From AC-32 sp963772975 (GTDB taxonomy: Bacteria > Actinomycetota > Thermoleophilia > Gaiellales > Gaiellaceae), in NCBI GenBank assembly GCA_963772975.1, contig CAVYZH010000010.1, forward strand, positions 558,001 through 622,000: a DNA stretch of 64,000 nt, in the 5' to 3' direction. Made by a program: the position numbers and the translations under genes. Under the pieces are notes generated by a model. That model was not told the origin of the DNA. It saw only the letters and a program-made list of their open reading frames with translations, and did no database searches. Positions 27,703 to 33,926 of the stretch are shown piece after piece (position 1 is the first letter of the stretch; every line of letters starts with the position of its first letter).

Positions 27703-28292
27703 GCTCCCGCCTCTCGGGGCCGGAGCGCCGCCAGGCGGTTGTCGAGACCGCCTGCCGGGTCTTCGCGAAGAGCAGCTACCGGGGCTCGACCACCGCGCAG
27801 ATCGCCCGCGAGACCGGCGTCACAGAGCCGGTGCTCTACCGGCACTTCGCTTCCAAGCGCGAGCTCTACCTCGCCTGCCTGGACGCCGTCTGGGAGCGCG
27901 TGCGCGTGCTCTGGAACAAGGCGCTCGAGCGTGAGGAGGAGCCGTCGAACTGGTTACGGGCGATCGGCAAGGCGTACCTCGAAGAGCGCGGCGCGGCCCG
28001 GATCGTGATGGTCGACCTCTGGATCCAGGCGCTGACGGAGGCCGCCGACGACGCCGAGATCCGCCGCGCGCTCCGCGCGCAGCTGCGCGAGGTGCACAAC
28101 TTCGTCGCCGACGTGATCCGCCGCGCCCAGGCAGGCGGCGGCATCGTGGCCGACCGCGACGCCGACGCAGAAGCGTGGATCTTCATCTCGCTCGGCCTGC
28201 TCTCGACGATCGACCGCCGCCTGGGCAACCTCGTCGGCGAGCAGTTCGACGACATCGTCGCCTCCCGCCGTGCCTGGATGACCGGCACCTAG
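27699..28292 (+). CDS. TetR-family transcriptional regulator
   Basis: This 197-residue protein has a classical TetR N-terminal HTH (residues 10-55: TTAQIARETGVTEPVLYRHF) and a helical ligand-binding C-terminus. Its GTG start overlaps the MFS stop codon. Together with the palindrome over the MFS promoter, this indicates an autoregulated efflux operon in which a ligand releases repression. The 3' end runs into a strong bidirectional terminator at 28301-28328. Confidence 0.9.
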   Translation: MSSRLSGPERRQAVVETACRVFAKSSYRGSTTAQIARETGVTEPVLYRHFASKRELYLACLDAVWERVRVLWNKALEREEEPSNWLRAIGKAYLEERGAARIVMVDLWIQALTEAADDAEIRRALRAQLREVHNFVADVIRRAQAGGGIVADRDADAEAWIFISLGLLSTIDRRLGNLVGEQFDDIVASRRAWMTGT

Positions 28293-28467
28293 GCAAAAGG
28301 AAGCCCCCGGCTGCGGCTCCGGGGGCTTTTGGTTTTTGCGCTTTTGTGAGAGGCGACGGCCCGAAGGCCTTGGCTCTGCGGCCCAGCCACAACCTCCGGG
28401 CCTTCCGTCGCCGTCTCTGGCGCGCCCCTTGCATCCCGTAAGCCTGGCGTCCGGCTGGGTGCAAGGT
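28293..28467 (-). ncRNA. Candidate structured small RNA, about 175 nt
   Basis: A consensus-like minus-strand promoter (28474-28502) predicts a 5' end at A 28467. The transcript would fold into hairpin 1 (28427-28437 with 28457-28466: CCTTGCA/TGCAAGG plus CCC/GGG), hairpin 2 (28348-28359 with 28405-28417, GAGAGGCGACGG arms with one bulge, and further nested pairing of AAGGCC/GGCCTT), an A-rich single-stranded stretch (28329-28347), and a perfect terminator stem at 28301-28328. No open frame of note is present. The length resembles 6S RNA, but the 5' and 3' ends do not pair, so I do not assign a family. Confidence 0.6.
28301..28334. terminator. Strong bidirectional intrinsic terminator
   Basis: A perfect 10-bp stem AAGCCCCCGG / CCGGGGGCTT (28301-28310 and 28319-28328) with an 8-base loop has T-rich sequence on the plus side (TTGGTTTTT) and CCTTTT on the minus side. 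It ends both the TetR transcript and the minus-strand small RNA. Confidence 0.85.
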
Positions 28468-28473
28468 GGACGG

Positions 28474-28502
28474 AATATAGACCCCTCCGAAGCAGCCGTC
28501 AA
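28474..28502 (-). promoter_or_regulatory. Consensus sigma-70-type promoter of the small RNA
   Basis: On the minus strand TTGACG (28502-28497) is followed by a 17-base spacer and TATATT (28479-28474). This is one of the best housekeeping promoter matches in the window, and no protein gene follows it. Confidence 0.7.
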
Positions 28503-28609
28503 GTAGCTAGATCAAGTGATTTTGCTTTCCGCCAGTTCACCCCGTTTGCGGCTCTGTTATGACCTTTTTGGGGGATATTCGGAAACAGACACTTGCGCAT
28601 CAGTCAAGT
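28499..28609 (+). promoter_or_regulatory. TCAAGT-containing upstream region of the XRE-TPR gene
   Basis: TCAAGT occurs at 28499-28504 and 28513-28518 (14-base spacing, the first touching the small RNA -35 box) and at 28604-28609. The last is part of an inverted repeat ACTTG-N9-CAAGT (28591-28609). These are candidate binding sites for the XRE regulator encoded at 28637. The remaining gap sequence shows nothing else recognisable. Confidence 0.3.
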
Positions 28610-28636
28610 ATCGGTTTCACTTCGCCCTGCAGGCTT

Positions 28637-29989
28637 ATGTCCTCCCGCATGTCCGCAACCCGCCAGCTTCGCCCCGCCGCCCAGCCCGGTAGCGCCCGCC
28701 TCGGCGAGCGCGTTCGCCAGCTGCGCGTGGCCGCGGGGCTGACGCAGACCGATCTCGCCGGCGACCGTTTCTCCAAGGAGTACGTCAGCCAGATCGAGCG
28801 CGGGAAGACCAGGCCCACGCGCGAGACCATCGAGTGGCTCGCCGGCAAGCTCGGCGTCGACGCCGGCTTCCTCGAGCGGGGCGTCTCCGCCGACGAGCGC
28901 AGCCGCGTCGAGACGATGATGGCCCGCGCCGAGGCGCTGACGAACGCCGAGCGCTACGACGAGTCGATCGAGGAGTACGACAATCTCCAGACGGCGCTGC
29001 TCGCGACGGGCGCGGTCGACCTCGAGGTCCGGGCGCTCTCCGGCCGGGCCTGGACGCTCGTCCAGGGTGGCGACGTCCGCGGTGGTATCGCCGTCTACGA
29101 ACAGGCCCGCCCGCTGACCGAGCGCCCCGAGTTCTCGGACATCGACCGCGCCGACCTGCTCTACCGGCTGGGTTTCTGCCGCTACATGCTTTCGAGCAAC
29201 GCCACCGCGCTCGGGCTCTTCAACGAGGCGCTCGCGCTCGCGGAGGGCTCCGGCCTTCCATGCGACGCGCTCCGCGCCGAGATCTTCCATTCGCGGGCGC
29301 TGTGCTACCGCAAGCAGCGCGACTACGAAGCCGCGCGAGAGGACGTCGAGCGCGCGCTCGAGCTCGCCGAGGCGCTGGACGACCGGCGCACGATGGCGGA
29401 CGTCTTCCTGCACGCCTCGCTCGTCGCCGAGCGGATGGGCCAGTGGGTGCTCGCCCGCAGCTACGCCGAACGGGCCCGCGGGCATTACCAGGAGCTGAAC
29501 GACGGCCGGAAGATCGCCGGTGTCCTGAACAACCTCGGCGGCCTGAACCTGCTGCTCGGACGGCCGGAGCAGGCGATCGTGCACCTGAAGGCATCGTTCA
29601 GCGCCGCGCTCGAGGTGGACAGCATCGAGAAGGCCGCCCAGGCGGAAGGCTCGCTGGCGACCGTGCATCTGCACCTCGGCGATTGGGACCAGGCGGAGCA
29701 GCTGGCGCGTCACGCGCTCTCGCTGCTGACCGACCGAGAGGATTACCTGCACGAGATCGCGCCGACCCAGCTGGTGCTGGGGCGCGCGCTCATGGAGCAG
29801 GACAAGCTCGAGGAAGCCGGGCAGTGGCTCCGCGCCTCCGACTCGAGTGCCGAGCGACTGGAGTCGATCGGCCATCGAGCGGCTGCGTGGATCGCCCTCG
29901 GCGACCTCGAGACCCGACGGAACAATCAGCCTGAGGCGGCCAAGCTGTACAGGCGCGCTGCCGAGGCACTACAGGATGTCCGCTTCTAA
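28637..29989 (+). CDS. XRE-family HTH regulator with C-terminal TPR repeats (RRNPP-like receptor candidate 1)
   Basis: This 450-residue protein has an N-terminal XRE helix-turn-helix (about 21-80, YVSQIERGKTRPT recognition helix region) followed by about 350 residues of TPR-type helical repeats. The same architecture and size are seen in NprR (about 423 residues) and, more loosely, PlcR and Rap proteins, which bind imported peptide pheromones in the TPR groove. ATG 28637 is used; an ATG at 28649 is also possible. A gene for a 40-residue signal-peptide-like product begins 18 bases downstream. TPR regulators can also sense other ligands, so peptide sensing is inferred. Confidence 0.85.
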   Translation: MSSRMSATRQLRPAAQPGSARLGERVRQLRVAAGLTQTDLAGDRFSKEYVSQIERGKTRPTRETIEWLAGKLGVDAGFLERGVSADERSRVETMMARAEALTNAERYDESIEEYDNLQTALLATGAVDLEVRALSGRAWTLVQGGDVRGGIAVYEQARPLTERPEFSDIDRADLLYRLGFCRYMLSSNATALGLFNEALALAEGSGLPCDALRAEIFHSRALCYRKQRDYEAAREDVERALELAEALDDRRTMADVFLHASLVAERMGQWVLARSYAERARGHYQELNDGRKIAGVLNNLGGLNLLLGRPEQAIVHLKASFSAALEVDSIEKAAQAEGSLATVHLHLGDWDQAEQLARHALSLLTDREDYLHEIAPTQLVLGRALMEQDKLEEAGQWLRASDSSAERLESIGHRAAAWIALGDLETRRNNQPEAAKLYRRAAEALQDVRF

Positions 29990-30007
29990 GGAACCGAGGA
30001 GGTGAAT

Positions 30008-30130
30008 ATGAACAAGGCGCGCATGATCTCTTTCGTGGTCACCCTCTCCGTGCTGGTCGCGTCGTCTAGCGGCTTCGCACGTGGGCTGCACCTCTTCCTT
30101 GGAAAGAGCGGCAGCTGGGTTGAGTGGTAG
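30008..30130 (+). CDS. 40-residue exported peptide, candidate pheromone precursor 1
   Basis: ATG 30008 is preceded by a near-perfect Shine-Dalgarno sequence GAGGAGGTGA (29996-30005). The product opens MNKARMISFVVTLSVLVASS: basic N-terminus, hydrophobic core, then a likely signal-peptidase site after Gly-Phe-Ala24, leaving a mature tail of 16 residues, RGLHLFLGKSGSWVEW. It lies 18 bases after the XRE-TPR gene and is followed by a stem-loop at 30142-30174. This mirrors the nprX, papR and phr genes downstream of their receptors. It could alternatively be a small membrane peptide or toxin. It is too short for most gene finders. Confidence 0.65.
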   Translation: MNKARMISFVVTLSVLVASSSGFARGLHLFLGKSGSWVEW

Positions 30131-30141
30131 CCATCCCTGGC

Positions 30142-30174
30142 GCGTTCGGAGTGGGGTCTGATGACTCCGAACGC
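30142..30174 (+). terminator. Stem-loop ending the XRE-peptide transcript
   Basis: A perfect 11-bp stem GCGTTCGGAGT / ACTCCGAACGC with an 11-base loop begins 12 bases after the peptide stop codon. There is no T-run, as is common in high-GC actinobacteria. Confidence 0.6.
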
Positions 30175-30264
30175 AGCCGGCCCGTGTCGAGCCGCGCTCC
30201 TGCTCAGCGGTTCCACGCGGATTCGACCGGCGGCTCTGGGGCGGCACCCGGCTAGACTCGGCTC

Positions 30265-31152
30265 GTGGGCCGCGTCGTCGCCGTTCTTATCGCGGTAGCG
30301 GCTCTTGGTACGGGTTGCGGTAGTTCTCGCACCGCCGGCGGCCTAAGTCTCGGCTCGATCCTCGACCGCCCCGGCCCGAACATCGGCGTCACCGCGGGTG
30401 CGTCCGAGTTCGTGCCGGGCGCGGTTCGCTACCCGTTCCTCGTGATCGACAACGACGCGAAGCCGGTCGAGCGGCCGGCGGCGACGGTCTGGGTGGCGCG
30501 GAGCCGGACGAGCACGCCGTTCGAGCGGGTCAGCGCGAAGCTCGAGCCGGTCGGGGTGCCGGGGCGCTCCGAGCCCGCCTTCGGGGGTGTGACCAAGATC
30601 TACGTCGCGCACCTGCGTATCCCGAAGCCGGGCCGTTACTGGCTCGTCGCGCAGCCGGACGGCGCGAAGCTGCAGGCGCTCGGCGCGCTCGACGTGACCG
30701 CTCGCTCACACAGCGTCGCCGTCGGCGCTCGCGCACCGCGATCGGACACGCCGACCCTCGCGACGGCACCAGCAGCGCAGATCACGACCAGCAGCCCGCC
30801 GGACTTGTCGCTGCTGCGCTACTCGGTCGCCGAGTCGCTCGCGGCCTACAAGCCGTTCGTCGTCACCTTCGCGACGCCGAAGTTCTGCACCAGCCGGACG
30901 TGCGGCCCGGTGGTCGACGTCGTCGAGGCCGCCCGCCGGCAATTCGCCGCGCGCGGGATCCGCTTCATCCACGTCGAGGTCTTTCAGGACAACGATCCGA
31001 CGCGCGGCTACAATCGCTGGATGCGCCAGTGGGGCCTCGCGAGTGAGCCGTGGGTCTTCCTGGTCGGCCGCGACGGCCGGGTGAAGGCGAAGTTCGAGGG
31101 CTCGGTCTCGGAGGCCGAGCTCGCCGCCGCGATCCGGGCGCACCTGGAATGA
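30265..31152 (+). CDS. Exported thioredoxin-like lipoprotein
   Basis: This 295-residue protein has a hydrophobic N-terminal signal ending LGTGC (Cys18), a lipobox-like site though with Gly at -3. After a beta-rich domain (about 35-155) and a Thr/Ala linker comes a thioredoxin-like domain (about 185-295) with C208-x4-C213 (CTSRTC) in place of the usual CxxC. The wider spacing suggests a modified redox site or metal binding. It is expected to sit on the outer face of the membrane. No operon partner is evident; a UUCG-loop terminator follows it. Confidence 0.7.
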   Translation: MGRVVAVLIAVAALGTGCGSSRTAGGLSLGSILDRPGPNIGVTAGASEFVPGAVRYPFLVIDNDAKPVERPAATVWVARSRTSTPFERVSAKLEPVGVPGRSEPAFGGVTKIYVAHLRIPKPGRYWLVAQPDGAKLQALGALDVTARSHSVAVGARAPRSDTPTLATAPAAQITTSSPPDLSLLRYSVAESLAAYKPFVVTFATPKFCTSRTCGPVVDVVEAARRQFAARGIRFIHVEVFQDNDPTRGYNRWMRQWGLASEPWVFLVGRDGRVKAKFEGSVSEAELAAAIRAHLE

Positions 31153-31218
31153 GAGGAATCGAGCCGATCGTCACGAACGGGTCGAAGCAGAAACACAAGC
31201 TCCTCCTCTCCCCTAGGT

Positions 31219-31247
31219 GACGGCGGCTTCGGCCGTCGTCGCCTTTT
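31219..31247 (+). terminator. Intrinsic terminator with UUCG tetraloop
   Basis: A 9-bp stem (GACGGCGGC / GCCGTCGTC, one G-U pair) closed by TTCG and followed by GCCTTTT. It separates the lipoprotein gene from selD. Confidence 0.75.
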
Positions 31248-31254
31248 CGGAACG

Positions 31255-31280
31255 GGAATACGGGCGAACTATTCGTCGTA
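31255..31280 (+). promoter_or_regulatory. Possible SigR-type promoter upstream of selD
   Basis: GGAAT (31255-31259) followed after 18 bases by GTA (31278-31280) differs by one base from the GGAAT-N18-GTT seen upstream of the SigR-like gene. If used, it favours GTG 31342 as the selD start. Confidence 0.3.
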
Positions 31281-31341
31281 CATGGACGAAGGCACGAACG
31301 ATCCCTACAGTTCCCCAAACCGATTTCAGGGAGACCCCGCC

Positions 31342-32379
31342 GTGAACCTGGACACCGGCCTTGTGAAACTCACCGACCTCGCCTCCTGCGGGGGCTGCGC
31401 CGCCAAGTATTCGGCCGCGCGCCTCGAGCAGCTGCTCGCGGGCTTCGTCCCGGCCGAGGCCGAAGACCTGCTCGTCGGGCTCGCCCCGGCCGACGACGCC
31501 GCCGTCTACCGGCTCGACGACGAGCGGGCGCTGATCTTCACGCTCGACTTCTTCCCGCCCGTCGTGGACGACCCGGCCGACTACGGTGCGATCGCGGCCA
31601 CGAACGCGCTGAACGACGTCTTCGCGATGGGCGGCACGCCCCTGCTCGCGCTCTCGATCGCAGCCTTCCCGGAAGAGCTGCCGATGGAGATGCTCGCGGA
31701 GATCTTCGCTGCGGCCGACCAGCAGGTGCGGGCGGCGGGCGGCCTGCTCGCGGGCGGCCACACGATCCGCGACGCGGAGCCGAAGTACGGCCTCGCGGTG
31801 GTGGGGATGGTTCATCCGAAGGGCATCTGGCCGAAGAACGGGGCGAAGCCCGGCGACACGCTCTTCGTGACCAAGCCGCTAGGGACCGGCCTGGTCATGA
31901 CCGGCTACAAGGGCGGGCAGGCCGGCACGCAGCAGCTGGAACGCGCGATCCGCTGGATGCGGACGCTGAACAACGATGCCGCCGATGTGCTGCGCGGGCT
32001 GGAGCCGAACGCGGTCACCGACGTCACGGGCTTCGGCCTCTTTGGCCACACGTACGAGGTCGCCGACCGCAGCGGCGTGCGCATCCGGCTCGAGTCGGAG
32101 CGCTTCCCCGCGATCGACGGCGCGCTCGACGCCGCGCGCCAGGGCGTGCGCACGAGCGGCGACCCGCGCAACCGCGACTTCGCGGGGCGACAACTCACGC
32201 TCGAAGGCGTGCCCGAGGCCTTCGTCGCGCTCGGCTATGACCCGCAGACCGCGGGCGGCCTGCTCATCTCGATCCCGGCCGAGCGCGCAGCTGCGCTGGA
32301 GGCCGAGTTCGAGTCGCGCAAGCTCTTCATCCGCCGCGTCGGTCGGGTCGAAGAGGGCTCTGGCGTCGTCGTCGGCTGA
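31342..32379 (+). CDS. selD: Selenide, water dikinase (selenophosphate synthetase)
   Basis: This AIR-synthase-fold enzyme of about 345 residues makes selenophosphate from selenide and ATP. The N-terminal active site reads SCGGCAAK: Cys19 aligns with the catalytic Cys/Sec and Lys22 with the conserved lysine. GGLLAGGHTI and the DVTGFGLFGH motif follow. An AGGGAGA lies 8 bases before GTG 31342; ATG 31282 would add 20 residues without family similarity. No selA, selB, selC or selU is in the window, so the use of the selenophosphate (selenocysteine or selenouridine) is not visible here. It is followed closely by the nadM-like gene. Confidence 0.88.
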   Translation: MNLDTGLVKLTDLASCGGCAAKYSAARLEQLLAGFVPAEAEDLLVGLAPADDAAVYRLDDERALIFTLDFFPPVVDDPADYGAIAATNALNDVFAMGGTPLLALSIAAFPEELPMEMLAEIFAAADQQVRAAGGLLAGGHTIRDAEPKYGLAVVGMVHPKGIWPKNGAKPGDTLFVTKPLGTGLVMTGYKGGQAGTQQLERAIRWMRTLNNDAADVLRGLEPNAVTDVTGFGLFGHTYEVADRSGVRIRLESERFPAIDGALDAARQGVRTSGDPRNRDFAGRQLTLEGVPEAFVALGYDPQTAGGLLISIPAERAAALEAEFESRKLFIRRVGRVEEGSGVVVG

Positions 32380-32383
32380 ATCC

Positions 32384-32911
32384 GTGCCTCGGGGCATGAT
32401 CCATGGGCGGTTCCAGCCGTTCCACAACGGCCACCTCGAGTACCTGCGCGGCGCGGCAGAGCGCTCGGGCGAGGTGTTCGTCGGGATCACGAACCCCGAC
32501 CCGGCGAGGATCAAGCCCGAAGCCTCCGACCCGCTGCGGCACTTGCCCGAGTCGAATCCGTTCAGCTATGTCGAGCGGCTCCTGATGGTGAAGGCGGCGG
32601 CAGCGGACGCGGGCCTGGAGCCCGAGCGCGTGCACGTGATCCCGTTTCCCGTCAACGAGCCCGAGCTCTGGGACGCGTACGTCCCGCCGGACGTGGTGCA
32701 GTTCATCCGGCTCTTCTCCGACTGGGGCGGGACGAAGCTGGACCGGCTCCGCGCGGCCGGCTACGAGGTGGTCGTGCTCGACGAGGGCGCCGAGAAGCAA
32801 CTCTCCGGCGCGGACGTCCGCGCCGCCATGCTCGAGGGAGCCGACTGGGAGTCGCTCGTGCCCGCTGGAGTTGCGGCCGTGATCCGGCAACTCCAACGGG
32901 TTGCGGTGTAA
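32384..32911 (+). CDS. NadM-type nucleotidyltransferase (probable NMN adenylyltransferase)
   Basis: This 175-residue cytidylyltransferase-superfamily enzyme has the archaeal NadM signature GRFQPFHNGH (8-17, HxGH active site) and the late LSGADVRAAM motif, which stands for the ISGTxIR element. It probably condenses NMN or a similar nucleotide with ATP to make NAD or a related dinucleotide. GTG 32384 gives the usual short lead before GRFQPFH; ATG 32396 is possible. It begins 4 bases after selD. A perfect 9-bp stem-loop (32866-32895) lies inside its last codons and may act in termination. Confidence 0.8.
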   Translation: MPRGMIHGRFQPFHNGHLEYLRGAAERSGEVFVGITNPDPARIKPEASDPLRHLPESNPFSYVERLLMVKAAAADAGLEPERVHVIPFPVNEPELWDAYVPPDVVQFIRLFSDWGGTKLDRLRAAGYEVVVLDEGAEKQLSGADVRAAMLEGADWESLVPAGVAAVIRQLQRVAV

Positions 32912-33002
32912 AAGTGCTGTAAGGCTCCAGAACTTTTCGGCGTAGCGGCCGTTTGAAGAGGTAACAATCGTCGCAAATCGCTGCAACCTTCAGGGGGTTC
33001 AC

Positions 33003-33878
33003 ATGCGCACCGTCGTTCTCGCCGCAGTCGCCGGGCTCGCACTCGCCGTCACCGGCGTGTCGCAGCCGGCGTCGATGGTCACCAAGACGGTCTCGATCAC
33101 GGCCACGGCTTTCAAGCCCGCGAGCCGGACGATCGCGACCACGGACGCGATCAAGTGGACGAACACCGACACCAAGAACCATCAGGTGGTCGCCAACAAC
33201 GGCAGCTTCGTCTCGCCCACGATCGCGCCCGGCAAGACCTACACGCACACGTTTAACACGGCCGGCACGTTCAACTACCACGACGCCCTGCATCCGAGCC
33301 TGACCGGGAAGATCGTCGTCACCGGCCCGCCGCCGGCGATCACGATCGGCGCCGCGGTGCCGATCCTCGACTACGGCCAGTCGACGCACATCTCCGGCGT
33401 CGTCTCCAGCAAGAAGGCCGGCGAGACGGTGACCGTTTTCGCCCAGCCGTACGGTCAGGCCTCGCAGGTTCAGATCGCCACGCTGCTGACCGGCACCAGC
33501 GGGGTCTGGGACCTCGTCGTCAAGCCAACGCTGCTGACGACCTACCAGGCGCACTGGAAGACCACAGTCAGCGCCCAGGTCGGCGTCCAGCTCCGTCCGT
33601 CGATCGCGTTCTCGGCGTACAAGCGGTGGGGCTCGCTGAAGGTCAAGGCCGACCGCTCGCTCGAAGGCAAGAAGGCCTACCTGCAGAAGTTCACGCGCTT
33701 CCACCAGTGGGTGAAGGTCAGGTCGGTGATTCTCGGGAACAATTCGCAGAAGCGCTTCATGCTCGAGCTCCCCGGCGGCCGCCGCTACGCGGTTCGCATC
33801 TTCATGTCGCTGAACCAGATCGGCGCCGGCTACGTCGACGGCTTCAGTCGCACGGTCGTCGTCAAGCCGCCCCGGTAG
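33003..33878 (+). CDS. Secreted cupredoxin-fold protein with degenerate copper site
   Basis: This 291-residue protein has a signal peptide (1-24). Residues about 27-108 form a plastocyanin-like domain, then come two beta-rich segments (about 113-200 and 205-291). The family copper site is H...Y-x-C-x2-H-P-x-M. Here H60 and H97 are kept, but the Cys position is D94 and the Met position is L100, so type-1 copper binding is unlikely. An AGGGGG lies 6 bases before ATG 33003. It could be a structural or adhesin-like exported protein. A long inverted repeat follows the stop codon. Confidence 0.75.
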   Translation: MRTVVLAAVAGLALAVTGVSQPASMVTKTVSITATAFKPASRTIATTDAIKWTNTDTKNHQVVANNGSFVSPTIAPGKTYTHTFNTAGTFNYHDALHPSLTGKIVVTGPPPAITIGAAVPILDYGQSTHISGVVSSKKAGETVTVFAQPYGQASQVQIATLLTGTSGVWDLVVKPTLLTTYQAHWKTTVSAQVGVQLRPSIAFSAYKRWGSLKVKADRSLEGKKAYLQKFTRFHQWVKVRSVILGNNSQKRFMLELPGGRRYAVRIFMSLNQIGAGYVDGFSRTVVVKPPR

Positions 33879-33886
33879 TTCTCTTC

Positions 33887-33926
33887 CGGATACACGGCGC
33901 GGGTTAGCCTCCGCGCCGTGTATCCG
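33887..33926. promoter_or_regulatory. Perfect 16-bp inverted repeat covering the ApgM start codon
   Basis: CGGATACACGGCGCGG (33887-33902) and its exact complement (33911-33926) flank an 8-base loop. The right arm contains the GTG start codon (33918-33920) of the mutase gene, so in mRNA the start would be locked in a 16-bp stem. It may also terminate the upstream transcript. Confidence 0.7.

Noticed and set aside
28293..28636. Riboswitch or leader for the XRE-TPR gene
   Set aside because: The promoter, hairpins and terminator all read on the minus strand, away from that gene, so an independent small RNA fits better.
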